Positions 31,406-40,980 of a stretch of 64,000 bases of DNA are shown one piece after another (the first letter of the stretch is position 1; the number at the start of each line of letters is the position of its first letter). The DNA comes from an uncultured Bacteroidales bacterium (GTDB lineage Bacteria > Bacteroidota > Bacteroidia > Bacteroidales > Muribaculaceae), in contig UQMZ01000002.1 in assembly GCA_900542185.1 (NCBI GenBank), positions 62,001 to 126,000 on the forward strand. The letters are read 5' to 3'. The notes below the pieces were generated by a model. That model searched no databases. It saw only the letters and a list, made by a program, of their open reading frames with translations, and was not told the origin of the DNA. The translations under genes were made by a program, and so were the position numbers.

Positions 31406-34400
31406 ATGCGTCTTAAACATATTATTTACATACTTATTTGCGGTTTGCTCCATTTCGGTGCCGCCGAATCGTTCCGGGCATACGCCGAACCGGCGGCCAA
31501 AAGTGCGAGTGCAAAGAGCAAAAAGAGTTCAAAAAGCTCTAAAAGTTCAAAAAACTCCAAAAGTTCAAAAAGCAGAACCAGCTCGAAAAGCAGGAAATCA
31601 ACAAGCAGGAAGTCCGGTAAAAAATCGGCTTCAAAAAAATCCCGTTATAGCAAATCAAAAACGAGCAGCCGTTCCAAAAAGAAATCGTCATCCAGGAGCA
31701 AGAGCCGTCGCGGGCGCAATGCAGTAAAGACCAAATACACCGCGCCGCCCAAGGAGACGCCGCAGAACGACTCGCTGACACTGGCCGTAAACTCGGCCCT
31801 GATCGAACGTATTCCGTCGCATCTGAATCCCGGCGGTCTGCGCGTCAACAGCGTGCGCCCCAACCATTCGTCGCGCCTGGCCAACGTGTCGCTCAACGAG
31901 AATTTCACATACCTGCCCGTTACCAAGGGACTGATAGACACGCTGCAGAACGATGTGCGCGCCGTGCTGCCCGACTCACTGTCCGACTACAGGGTGTTGC
32001 TCACAGTCGGAGGCAAGTCGCTGTCATATTATATCACCAAGGTGGACAAGCTGCCGCCGGAACACCGTAAGAATCCCGCATTCGTCACCGAGGTCAACCC
32101 CGTCTCGTCCACCGCCAAGGGTATGGACAACGACATCGTGGCCCTGTGGCACAGCCACGGCCGCTATTACAAGAACGGCGGCTGGCAGTGGCAGCGTCCG
32201 CTGCTGTTCCAGACAGTGGAGGACACATACACCATGAGCTACTTATTGCCATACGTGGTGCCGATGCTGGAGAATGCCGGAGCGTACGTATTCCTGCCAC
32301 GCGAACGCGACACCAATCCCAACGAAGTGATTGTGGACAACGACACCAATCCCGATGGAAAGGTTTATTCCCAGTCCACCTATCGCGAGAACAACGGCGC
32401 CCAGCAGTGGGCCACAGGCGAGCAGGAAGGTTTCATCTACGACCTGCCCGACTTCCGCGACACCGAGAATCCGTTTGAGAACGGCACCTACCGCCAGGTG
32501 CCGACCGTGGCCGGAGGCAACACCTCGGCCGCGGCATGGTACGCCGACATCCCCGAGGATGGTGAATACGCCGTTTACGTCAGCTATAAGACTCTCCCCA
32601 ACTCCACCACCGACGCCCACTATTCGGTCAATTATTCGGGTGGCACCAAGGAATTCCGCGTCAACCAGAAGATGGGCGGCGGCACATGGATCTACCTATG
32701 CACCGTGCCGCTGGAGAAAGGATACAGCGACACCGAGGCCATCGTGACACTGACCAACGACACCAAGGGCGCGCCCGGCACCATACTGACCGCCGACGCC
32801 GTCAAGATTGGCGGAGGTATGGGCAACATAGCCCGCTCCCCGCGCCGAAGCGACGTATATTACGATCCTTCTACCCCTGACACAGCCGACGACGAGGAGG
32901 CCGACGACGAGGAGGATGAGGAAGAAGACGACGAGGAATCGGAAACCACCGACGAAACCTCGGAAAACTCCGAGACGCCCGACAGTCCCGACTCTGAAAT
33001 CTCATCTGCAAAACCCGCCGAGTCCAACACTCCCAAGGGTGCCGCGCCAAGTTTCCGCACATCGGGCTATCCCCGCTTCCTGGAGGGTGCCCGCTACTGG
33101 CTTCACTGGGCCGGCTTCCCGGAATATGTATATTCCCCCTATCACGGTGCCGACGACTATAAGGATGATTACACGTCGCGCGGTCACTGGGTGAACTATC
33201 TGGCAGGAGGATCGCGCGTTCTGCCCGGACGCGAGGGTCTGAACCTCCCCGTGGACCTGGCTTTCGCACTTCATTCCGATGCCGGCAAGCGGGCCGACGA
33301 TTCATTCGTAGGCACCCTGGGAATCTACTTCACCCAGAACGGCGCCAGCTATACCGACGGCACGCCGCGCATAAACTCGCGCATGCTAACCGATCTGGTG
33401 ATGCAGCAGATCTCGAAGGATGTGCGCCGTGAATGGGATTCCCGCTGGACACGACGCTCCATGTGGGACAAATCGTATGTCGAGGCGCGTGTGCCCGAAG
33501 TGCCCACCACACTGATAGAGCTCATGAGCCATCAGAACTTCGCCGACATGCAATATGGCCTTGATCCCGAATTCCGCTTCACCGTGGGCCGCGCCATCTA
33601 CAAGGGAATCGCGCGCTTCCTGGCTCAGCGCAAGGACCGTCAGCTGGTAATACAGCCGCTGCCCGTCAGGGATTTCAACATCAAGCGCACCAAAAAGAAT
33701 CTGTACCGTCTCAGCTGGAAACCCACTCCCGACGAACTGGAACCGACGGCCATGCCCACGAAGTATGTCATAATGGAACGTTCGGGCGACGACTTAGGCT
33801 TCCACAAGATAGGCGAGACCAAGGCCACACACTTCGACCTGCGCGTGGCCGACCATGACATCCACTCGTTCTATATCATAGCCGCCAACGAGGGAGGCGC
33901 CGCCTTCCCGAGCGAGACTCTGGCACTGCGCGAGGCTCCCGACGCGTCACAGCCTGTGCTTGTAGTGAACGGATTCGACCGCGTGTCCGCTCCCGCATGG
34001 TTCTCGGAGAACGGTCGTGCCGGTTTCGACAGCGAGAACGACTTCGGCGTGCCTTACGTCAAGGACATATCTTTCACCGGCTATCAGACGGAATTCCGAC
34101 GCAATGCCGGCGAGAGCTTCGGCCGTAGCGGCTCCAACTACGTGACGCAGGTGATAGCCGGCAATACCTTCGATTATCCCGCCACGCACGGCGCAGCAAT
34201 AGCACACGCCGGCAAGGGATTCGTGTCCACAAGCGCGGCATCCGTACAGAACGGCGACGTCAAGCTGCAGGACTATCCCATGGTGGACGTGATTCTCGGC
34301 AAACAGAAATCGACCGTGACGGGCCACTCCAGCAAAGGCGTGCGCTACAAGGTGATACCCGGCGAGCTGCAGAAGAAGCTCCGCCAGTATTCCGACAAGG

Positions 34401-34828
34401 GGGGACGCCTGATGCTGAGCGGCGAGTTCATAAGCTCAGACCTGCAGGGCCGTCGCTCAGACCGCAACGACCGCGAGTTCCTGGAGGAAGTGTTGGGACT
34501 GCAGGCCACTCCCGACTCCGTGCAGCACGCCACGATGCCCGCCGCTTCCTCGCAGTCCGGACGCCTGCGCGACTCCAGAGGAAACAGCATCAACTATTCC
34601 TCGACACTCAACGAGCACATGTATATCGTGGAGAATCCCGACATACTCACCCCAGCCGACGATGATACCGAAACCCTGCTGACATTCAGCAACGGCGGCG
34701 TGGCCGGACTCCGTCACGACCGCGGTCGCGGCAGAGTGTTCGTATTCTCCGTGCCATTCGAGGCAATAACCGATGCAGCCGCCCGCGACCGCATCATGAA
34801 ACAAGTCATAGATTCCATCAAGAAATGA
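31406..34828 (+). CDS. Giant amidase_3-like protein with golvesin-type insertion
   Basis: This 1140-residue exported protein has a signal peptide (about 1-27) and a Ser/Lys-rich basic stretch (about 30-110). The zinc-amidase fold is split by an insertion: candidate ligands and catalytic residues are His249 or His251 (ALWHSHGRYY), Glu300 (LPRERDTN), His623 (FALHSDAG) and Glu705 (TLIELMSHQN). The insertion at about 345-475 looks like a golvesin/xanthan-lyase beta-sandwich and is followed by a very acidic linker (about 492-545). C-terminal parts: an FN3-like domain (about 755-850) and an alpha/beta domain. Likely role: N-acetylmuramoyl-L-alanine amidase or related surface hydrolase. It overlaps the next gene by 4 nt. 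Confidence 0.75.
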   Translation: MRLKHIIYILICGLLHFGAAESFRAYAEPAAKSASAKSKKSSKSSKSSKNSKSSKSRTSSKSRKSTSRKSGKKSASKKSRYSKSKTSSRSKKKSSSRSKSRRGRNAVKTKYTAPPKETPQNDSLTLAVNSALIERIPSHLNPGGLRVNSVRPNHSSRLANVSLNENFTYLPVTKGLIDTLQNDVRAVLPDSLSDYRVLLTVGGKSLSYYITKVDKLPPEHRKNPAFVTEVNPVSSTAKGMDNDIVALWHSHGRYYKNGGWQWQRPLLFQTVEDTYTMSYLLPYVVPMLENAGAYVFLPRERDTNPNEVIVDNDTNPDGKVYSQSTYRENNGAQQWATGEQEGFIYDLPDFRDTENPFENGTYRQVPTVAGGNTSAAAWYADIPEDGEYAVYVSYKTLPNSTTDAHYSVNYSGGTKEFRVNQKMGGGTWIYLCTVPLEKGYSDTEAIVTLTNDTKGAPGTILTADAVKIGGGMGNIARSPRRSDVYYDPSTPDTADDEEADDEEDEEEDDEESETTDETSENSETPDSPDSEISSAKPAESNTPKGAAPSFRTSGYPRFLEGARYWLHWAGFPEYVYSPYHGADDYKDDYTSRGHWVNYLAGGSRVLPGREGLNLPVDLAFALHSDAGKRADDSFVGTLGIYFTQNGASYTDGTPRINSRMLTDLVMQQISKDVRREWDSRWTRRSMWDKSYVEARVPEVPTTLIELMSHQNFADMQYGLDPEFRFTVGRAIYKGIARFLAQRKDRQLVIQPLPVRDFNIKRTKKNLYRLSWKPTPDELEPTAMPTKYVIMERSGDDLGFHKIGETKATHFDLRVADHDIHSFYIIAANEGGAAFPSETLALREAPDASQPVLVVNGFDRVSAPAWFSENGRAGFDSENDFGVPYVKDISFTGYQTEFRRNAGESFGRSGSNYVTQVIAGNTFDYPATHGAAIAHAGKGFVSTSAASVQNGDVKLQDYPMVDVILGKQKSTVTGHSSKGVRYKVIPGELQKKLRQYSDKGGRLMLSGEFISSDLQGRRSDRNDREFLEEVLGLQATPDSVQHATMPAASSQSGRLRDSRGNSINYSSTLNEHMYIVENPDILTPADDDTETLLTFSNGGVAGLRHDRGRGRVFVFSVPFEAITDAAARDRIMKQVIDSIKK

Positions 34829-36306
34829 ACATATTGAGATTCACCACCGTCAACGCCCTGCGCGAGCACATATTCCGGTCCGGGCTGGAACAATACGTGC
34901 TGCTGCAGCTTGACGACAAGAAGATAGACATCACCCCCGCCGCCATGCGGAGGCTTCAGGAGACGGCCGCCGAGATAGACTCGACGCTGACCTACAGCTA
35001 TTACCGCGAGGTGCTGCCCGACGGCACGCTTGAGAATCATCCGGTAATAGACTATCAGCCCGGCTCGGTGCGCGACTCGTTCGACTTCGGCTCGCTGGTG
35101 CTGCTGAACGCCGCCGACATCCTGGCAGCCACCGAGGACTTCACCGACAAGGAATCGTCGATGATGGACGGCGGCTGGTACGCGCTGCGCCTGCGTGTCA
35201 CAATGGGCAAGATGGTGGTGATGATTCCCGAGTACCTGTACTCGGCGCAGAAGGTGGACTTCCGCGACTCGGGCCAGAAGCAGCACGACTACGTCAATCC
35301 GCGCAACAAGGCATATCAGGTGGAGATGGAACAGGTGCTGACCGAATACCTCGGCGACATCCGCGCATTGGTCAACAATCAGCATGAGCCGATAGACTAT
35401 GACGCCGAGCCGTTCGACTGCGAGGCGTCGGTGATAATTCCGGTACGCAACCGCGTAGCCACCATAGCCGACGCCGTAAACTCCGCACTGAGCCAGCGCA
35501 CCGATTTCCCGTACAACGTCATCGTGGTTGACAACGACTCCACCGACGGCACGCGCCAGCTGCTGGAACAGATATCCGATCCGCGGCTGATACTGCTCAA
35601 GCCCGGGGCTGACGACGGCCTGGGCATAGGCGGTTGCTGGAACATGGCCCTGAACGACAGCCGGTGCGGACGATTCGCGGTGCAGCTCGACTCCGACGAC
35701 CGATACATCGACGAAAATACGCTGCAAACCGTGGTAAATAAGTTCCGCAACGGTAACTTCGGCATGGTGATAGGCAGCTACACGATGACGGACAGGGAAT
35801 GGAATGTGATTCCACCCGGCATCATCACTCACGACGAATGGTCGGACGCCAACGGTGCCAACAATGGACTTCGCATCAACGGCTTCGGCGCTCCCCGCGC
35901 CTATTTCACGCCATTGGCACGCAGATTCCCCTTCCCGAACGTGTCGTACGGCGAGGACTATGCCATGGTGCTTCGCATCAGCCGTTCGTACGCCATAGGC
36001 CGCATCTACCATTCACTATATCTGTGCCGTCGCTGGGAAGGCAACTCCGACGCCAAGCTTTCGATAGAAAAAAGCAACGCCAACGACACCTACAAGGACT
36101 TCCTGCGCTCGGTCGAGCTGATGGCGCGCGTGCGCGAGAACGTGGCCGACGAATCGGGACGCCGCGCCGACTGGCAATTATTAGGCTCGATACCCGGCGG
36201 ACCGATAGGCGATGAATTCTGGAACGACATCCAGGGCTATATAGACGGCGACGATGACGATGACGACGATGACCTATTAGACGATGACGATGACGACAAC
36301 ATCTGA
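34825..36306 (+). CDS. Family 2 glycosyltransferase with N-terminal extension and Asp-rich tail
   Basis: This 493-residue protein has a GT-A domain at about 198-410: ASVIIPVRNRVATIADAVNS, VIVVDNDSTDGTRQLLEQI, and the DxD-type metal site QLDSDDRYID with Asp289-Asp292. FPNVSYGEDYAMVLRISRSY may carry the catalytic acid. About 190 residues precede the catalytic domain without a recognised family. The C-terminus ends in a run of Asp (GDDDDDDDDLLDDDDDDNI) encoded by GAC/GAT repeats. It starts within the amidase stop (ATGA) and its end overlaps the next gene by 23 nt. Acceptor unknown. Confidence 0.82.
   Translation: MNILRFTTVNALREHIFRSGLEQYVLLQLDDKKIDITPAAMRRLQETAAEIDSTLTYSYYREVLPDGTLENHPVIDYQPGSVRDSFDFGSLVLLNAADILAATEDFTDKESSMMDGGWYALRLRVTMGKMVVMIPEYLYSAQKVDFRDSGQKQHDYVNPRNKAYQVEMEQVLTEYLGDIRALVNNQHEPIDYDAEPFDCEASVIIPVRNRVATIADAVNSALSQRTDFPYNVIVVDNDSTDGTRQLLEQISDPRLILLKPGADDGLGIGGCWNMALNDSRCGRFAVQLDSDDRYIDENTLQTVVNKFRNGNFGMVIGSYTMTDREWNVIPPGIITHDEWSDANGANNGLRINGFGAPRAYFTPLARRFPFPNVSYGEDYAMVLRISRSYAIGRIYHSLYLCRRWEGNSDAKLSIEKSNANDTYKDFLRSVELMARVRENVADESGRRADWQLLGSIPGGPIGDEFWNDIQGYIDGDDDDDDDDLLDDDDDDNI
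36249..36303 (+). repeat. GAC/GAT triplet repeat encoding a poly-Asp tail
   Basis: Two runs of GAC/GAT codons separated by CTATTAGAC form an imperfect trinucleotide microsatellite. The start codon of the next gene (36284) is embedded in the second run. Slippage would change tail length and the spacing around that start. Confidence 0.6.
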
Positions 36307-37261
36307 CACAAAATCCATGCGGCCCGCGCCGCTGAACTTAGAGACCATCAACCTGTTGGTGGAGCATCAGTTGGGCGAATGGCCCGATGCCGCGGCCCGC
36401 TACCATGACCTGGGCCGGACGCAACGCAAGCCACTGGATATAGGCGACCTCCCGTTTGCCTTACAGCTTAACCCGGCGCGCATGGTGTCCACAGCCGCCG
36501 ACACGTCAACGGAGGCCATAGCGAGCCGTGCCTGCTTCCTCTGCGCCTCCAACCGGCCCAAGGAGCAGATGTGCGCCGAGTGGATGCCGGGCTGGGACCT
36601 CTGCGTCAACCCCTTCCCCATCCTGCCGATTCATTTCACGATAATATCGCGCGAGCACCGTCCTCAGGACCGCCCGCCGTTCGAGATGGCGGCCATGGCC
36701 GAGGCGGCGCCCGACCTGGTAATCTTCTTCAACGGAGCCGGCGCCGGAGCCTCCGCGCCCGACCACCTGCATACGCAGGGCGTCCTGAAGTCAGAGCTGC
36801 CGTTGATTACTTTAGCCGAGAAACATCATCCCTCCGACCGTCCCGGATTCCTCAGTTCCGAATCGTTCGGGCTGAACCTCCCATTCCATTTCGTCAGCGC
36901 CGTAATCACTCCCGACCGTCAGGGAGCCATGATGCTCCGCGCCATAGCCACGGCTTTCGGCATCGACACCGACGGCAACGTGGACCCGGGCCTGATCAAC
37001 GTGTTCTACTGGATGGGCGACGACGGTATGCTACGCGCGGTGGTAGTGCCGCGTCTCAGCCACCGGCCGCATCATTACTTGGAGGACGAGCCTAACAGAA
37101 TCGTGGTGGGTCCCGGCGCGATAGACATGGCCGGGTTGATGATAACGCCACGTCCGCAGGATTACGAGCGCCTTGACGCACGGCTCGTCAGGGAAATATA
37201 CAGCGAGGTCGCTTTCGCCGACCGTCTCCCCGAACCAATCAGACAACATTTCGGTTTATGA
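36284..37261 (+). CDS. DUF4922 protein, HIT/GalT-like nucleotidyltransferase or phosphorylase
   Basis: A 325-residue protein with a CxxC (SRACFLCASNRPKEQM) and HLHTQ at residues 161-165 (SAPDHLHTQGVLKSELPL). This fits the H-phi-H-x-Q active-site pattern of galactose-1-phosphate uridylyltransferase and GDP-galactose phosphorylase; His163 would carry the nucleotidyl intermediate. The DUF4922 family is uncharacterised. The gene overlaps the glycosyltransferase by 23 nt; an internal ATG at 36317 could be the true start. It overlaps the permease gene by 4 nt. Inference: it activates or salvages a sugar phosphate brought in by the permease. Confidence 0.75.
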   Translation: MTMTTTSDTKSMRPAPLNLETINLLVEHQLGEWPDAAARYHDLGRTQRKPLDIGDLPFALQLNPARMVSTAADTSTEAIASRACFLCASNRPKEQMCAEWMPGWDLCVNPFPILPIHFTIISREHRPQDRPPFEMAAMAEAAPDLVIFFNGAGAGASAPDHLHTQGVLKSELPLITLAEKHHPSDRPGFLSSESFGLNLPFHFVSAVITPDRQGAMMLRAIATAFGIDTDGNVDPGLINVFYWMGDDGMLRAVVVPRLSHRPHHYLEDEPNRIVVGPGAIDMAGLMITPRPQDYERLDARLVREIYSEVAFADRLPEPIRQHFGL

Positions 37262-38574
37262 GTTCCGCAGCGCGCAGATCGCCCTGGGCATGGATTCCGG
37301 CCCTGTATGTGGCAGAGGGCATACCCAGCTTCGTGGTGAACAGCTTCACCGTCATAATCTATACCCAGATGGGCATAAGCCTGACCGATATGGCGTTCTA
37401 TACCGGCTGGCTCTACCTGCCGTGGGTCATCAAGCCCTTCTGGAGTCCGTTCGTCGACATCTTCAAGACCAAGCGCGCATGGATAGTCAGTATGCAGCTG
37501 CTGTTGGGCGTGGCCATGGCTGCGGTGGCGTTCATGCTGCCCGCGCCATTCTTCTTCACGGGCACTCTGGCGGTGTTCTGGATCATGGCGTTCCTGTCGG
37601 CCACACACGACATAGCCGCCGACGGATACTATATGCTGGCCCTGACCCAGCATCAGCAGGCGGCGTTCGTGGGAGTGCGCAACACATTCTACCGTCTCGC
37701 CTCGCTGTTCGGGCAGGGAGGTCTCGTGATGTGGGCGGGATATATGCAGCAGAAGGGCATGGCCGTCTCCTCGTCATGGAGCATGGTGTTCGTGGCCCTG
37801 TCCGTACTGTTCCTGTGCATCACGCTGTACGACTGGCTCATACTACCGCACAGCCCCAACGACAAACCGATGCCGGGCGTGACGGCCCGCAGCATCGTCA
37901 GGAATTTCTGCATGACGTTCGTCAGCTTCTTCCGCAAGCCGCACATCGTCACGGCCCTGTGCTTCATGCTGCTGTACCGTCTGCCCGAGGCTCTGTGCCT
38001 GAAGCTGACGCAGCCATTCCTGCTGGCTCCCCGTGCCGAAGGAGGCCTGGGACTCACCACCATCCAGCTCGGACTGGTCAACGTATGGGTGGGCGTGCTG
38101 GCCCTGTTAGCGGGCGGCATACTCGGCGGCGTGGCAATAGCCAAAGGAGGCTTTAAGAAATGGCTCTGGCCCATGGCGCTGTCACTGACGCTGCCCTGCA
38201 TATTCTATTGTTTCCTGGCCATGTTCCAGCCTCAGAATTTCGTGCTGATATGCATGGCCATCGGAATCGAGCAGTTCGGCTACGGATTCGGCTACACCGC
38301 GTTCATGATGTACCTGATATACTTTAGCAAAGGACCGAGCGAGACCTCGCACTTCTCTTTCTGCACGGCGTTCGCGTTCATGGGACTGATGGTGCCGGGC
38401 ATGTTCGCGGGCTGGATTCACGACACGCTGAGCCGGTACAGCTTCTTCGGGCTCGACGGCCCGCAGGGATACGTCAACTTCTTCTGGTGGGTCATGATAT
38501 GCTGCATCGCCACATTCGCTGTCTGCCTTAAGATCAAAGTAAACCCTAATTTCGGCAAGAAGCAGGCCGACTGA
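37258..38574 (+). CDS. AmpG-like MFS permease
   Basis: A 438-residue transporter with about 12 membrane helices. AmpG-like features: WIPALYVAEGIPSFVVNSFT, YLPWVIKPFWSPFVDIF (motif A region), and FLSATHDIAADGYYMLAL, close to the ATQDIAIDG signature of AmpG. AmpG proteins import anhydro-muropeptides for cell-wall recycling; some Bacteroidetes homologues carry other sugars. Encoding directly after an amidase, a glycosyltransferase and a GalT-like enzyme supports a cell-wall-sugar role by inference. Confidence 0.82.
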   Translation: MSSAARRSPWAWIPALYVAEGIPSFVVNSFTVIIYTQMGISLTDMAFYTGWLYLPWVIKPFWSPFVDIFKTKRAWIVSMQLLLGVAMAAVAFMLPAPFFFTGTLAVFWIMAFLSATHDIAADGYYMLALTQHQQAAFVGVRNTFYRLASLFGQGGLVMWAGYMQQKGMAVSSSWSMVFVALSVLFLCITLYDWLILPHSPNDKPMPGVTARSIVRNFCMTFVSFFRKPHIVTALCFMLLYRLPEALCLKLTQPFLLAPRAEGGLGLTTIQLGLVNVWVGVLALLAGGILGGVAIAKGGFKKWLWPMALSLTLPCIFYCFLAMFQPQNFVLICMAIGIEQFGYGFGYTAFMMYLIYFSKGPSETSHFSFCTAFAFMGLMVPGMFAGWIHDTLSRYSFFGLDGPQGYVNFFWWVMICCIATFAVCLKIKVNPNFGKKQAD

Positions 38575-38590
38575 CATAAACACTCCCGGG

Positions 38591-40963
38591 ATGGGCTACA
38601 GGACAGGATTCATACACAACCTTGCAGCATGGCTATGTGCCGGCGTACTGTGGTGCGCCATGACGCTGCTGCAGTCCTGTTCGTCCACCAAGTTCGTGCC
38701 CGACGGCAGCCTGCTGCTCGACGACGTCAGGGTGGAGGTTAACGATTCGTCCGAGACGCTGACCAACCGCGAACTGCTGACATACGTGCACCAGCGCCCC
38801 AACAACCGGTTCCTTAACCTGACCAAACTGCGATTAGGCGTCTATAACATGTCGGGTCGCGACTCCACGCGATGGTGGAACAAGTGGGTGCGCCGTCTGG
38901 GCGAGCCACCCGTAATCTATAATGCCGAGGCCACGGCCAGCGACGAACGGCAGCTGCTGCGCGCCGTCAATAATGCCGGATTCCTGGACGCCACCATCGT
39001 GACAGATTCATTTCCCGACTATCGCAGGAAACGCACCCGACTGCTATATTCCATCGAGGCCGGGCTGCCGCACACCATCCGCAGCATCGCGTATTCCTTC
39101 CCCAACGACACCATCCGCGAGATAGTGATGCGCGATTCGGTGTTGTTTCCCGTGGGACCGGGCGAACGGCTTGACCGCGACCTTTTGGAACAACAGCGCG
39201 ACCTGGTGACACGCCGTATGCAGAACAGCGGCTACTGGGCTTTCGGCAAGGAGTACGTCACATTTACGGCCGACACCGCCGCCGGCTCCAAGCTGGTGGA
39301 CCTGACCATGACCGTCCGTCCGCCATCCAAGGAATCGGGACAGCGCGGACTGGACATGACGCGGCATCACCGCTATCTGGTGCGCAACATTTACTGCATT
39401 CCCGACTATAACGGCGCCGACTGCCCCGATCCGCGCGAGTATCAGGCAAATGACACCGTCCATTACCGTAACGTGACTGTGCTGTACGGCGACAAGCGTT
39501 ATCTCAGGCCAAGTGTACTGAACGAAAACTGCTTCTTCACACCCGGACGCCCGTACCGCGTCAACGATCTGGAGAGCACCTACTCGGCCTTCGGACGCCT
39601 CTCCATCCTGAAGTTCATCAACATCCGTCTTATGCCGGCCGGCACCATAGGCACCGACGGACTGCTGGATGTATATATCCTTCTTACCCCTGGCAAAAGC
39701 CAGTCGATTTCCGTGGAAGTGGAGGGTACAAACTCCGAGGGTGACTTCGGCGTGGCGCTGGCTTTGGCATACGCTCACCGCAACATAGGCAAGGGATCCG
39801 AGACGCTCAACCTAAGGGCCCGCGGATCATATCAGGCGCTGAACGGCAATCTCGAGGGATTCATCCATGACCGTTTCATGGAATATGGCGTGGATGCCTC
39901 GGTTGTGTTCCCCAAATTCAAGATTCCATTTCTGCGCGAAAGCTTCAAGCGCCGCATCAAGGCGTCCACAGAGTTCAACATGTCTATCAATTACCAGGAA
40001 CGGCCTGAATACACACGCATCGTGTCCGCAGTAGGCTGGAACTATAAATGGACGTCGCGCCGCAACCCGTCGCGTTATGTATGGACGCCCCTTGACGTAT
40101 CGTACGTATATCTGCCCGCGAGCACAAATGACTTCATCGACCAGATAGCGCCGGACAATCCGTTGCTGCGGTATAGCTACGAAGACCATTTCATACTGCG
40201 CTCGGGCTTCCAGTTCTACCACACCACCAAACGTCAGGAACTGCCCGGCATACGCCACAAACTGCAGCACGACATATTGACGTTCCGCACCAACGTGGAG
40301 ATTGCAGGCAACCTGCTGTTTGCCATAAACCGGCTGATTAATCCCAAGCGGCAATTCCACGAGAATCCCTACAAGGTGTTCGGCATCCGCTATTCGCAGT
40401 ATGTGCGTGCCGACGGCGATTTCACATACCTTCATACGTTCGACAGCCGCAACTCCCTGGCCTGTCACGGAGGCTTCGGCATCGGGGTGCCTTACGGCAA
40501 TTCCAGTATACTGCCGTTCGAGAAGCGGTTCTACGGCGGCGGGGCCAACGGCGTGCGCGGCTGGTCGGTGCGTACGCTCGGACCGGGGCGCTATCCCTCC
40601 ACGAACTCGCAGTCTGACTTCATTCACCAATGCGGCGACATAAGGCTGAACCTCAGCGTGGAATATCGCGTTAAAATGTTCTGGGTAGTGGAAGGCGCGC
40701 TGTTCGTCGACGCCGGCAACATCTGGACCATACGTGACTACGCCACCCAGCCGGAAGGCATGTTCAGGTTCAACTCGTTCTACAAACAGATTGCCCTGGC
40801 CTATGGTGCCGGAATACGTCTGGACTTCAACTACTTCCTGATTCGTTTCGACCTGGGCATGAAAGCGCACAACCCGGCCATCAACGCCGAGCCATGGCCG
40901 CTGATACATCCTGAATGGGGACGTGACCGTGCCTTCCATTTCTCTATAGGTTATCCTTTCTGA
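38591..40963 (+). CDS. tamL: TamL-type BamA/TamA-family outer-membrane lipoprotein
   Basis: A 790-residue Omp85-superfamily protein. It has a lipoprotein signal (LLQSCSS, Cys30), the mark of the Bacteroidetes TamL group as opposed to E. coli TamA. POTRA-like repeats follow (LLYSIEAGLPHTIRSIAYSF, ERLDRDLLEQQRDLVTRRMQ), then a C-terminal 16-strand barrel with FEKRFYGGGANGVRGWSVRT, containing the VRGW/Y-like motif of Omp85 proteins. It should help assemble outer-membrane proteins with TamB, which is not adjacent here. It starts 16 nt after the permease gene. Confidence 0.87.
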   Translation: MGYRTGFIHNLAAWLCAGVLWCAMTLLQSCSSTKFVPDGSLLLDDVRVEVNDSSETLTNRELLTYVHQRPNNRFLNLTKLRLGVYNMSGRDSTRWWNKWVRRLGEPPVIYNAEATASDERQLLRAVNNAGFLDATIVTDSFPDYRRKRTRLLYSIEAGLPHTIRSIAYSFPNDTIREIVMRDSVLFPVGPGERLDRDLLEQQRDLVTRRMQNSGYWAFGKEYVTFTADTAAGSKLVDLTMTVRPPSKESGQRGLDMTRHHRYLVRNIYCIPDYNGADCPDPREYQANDTVHYRNVTVLYGDKRYLRPSVLNENCFFTPGRPYRVNDLESTYSAFGRLSILKFINIRLMPAGTIGTDGLLDVYILLTPGKSQSISVEVEGTNSEGDFGVALALAYAHRNIGKGSETLNLRARGSYQALNGNLEGFIHDRFMEYGVDASVVFPKFKIPFLRESFKRRIKASTEFNMSINYQERPEYTRIVSAVGWNYKWTSRRNPSRYVWTPLDVSYVYLPASTNDFIDQIAPDNPLLRYSYEDHFILRSGFQFYHTTKRQELPGIRHKLQHDILTFRTNVEIAGNLLFAINRLINPKRQFHENPYKVFGIRYSQYVRADGDFTYLHTFDSRNSLACHGGFGIGVPYGNSSILPFEKRFYGGGANGVRGWSVRTLGPGRYPSTNSQSDFIHQCGDIRLNLSVEYRVKMFWVVEGALFVDAGNIWTIRDYATQPEGMFRFNSFYKQIALAYGAGIRLDFNYFLIRFDLGMKAHNPAINAEPWPLIHPEWGRDRAFHFSIGYPF

Positions 40964-40980
40964 TTAGATTAGACTACGAT

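Noticed and set aside
34714..36012. 432-codon minus-strand frame opposite the GT2 gene
   Set aside because: Shadow frame; no domain, no promoter, and the plus-strand genes are well supported.
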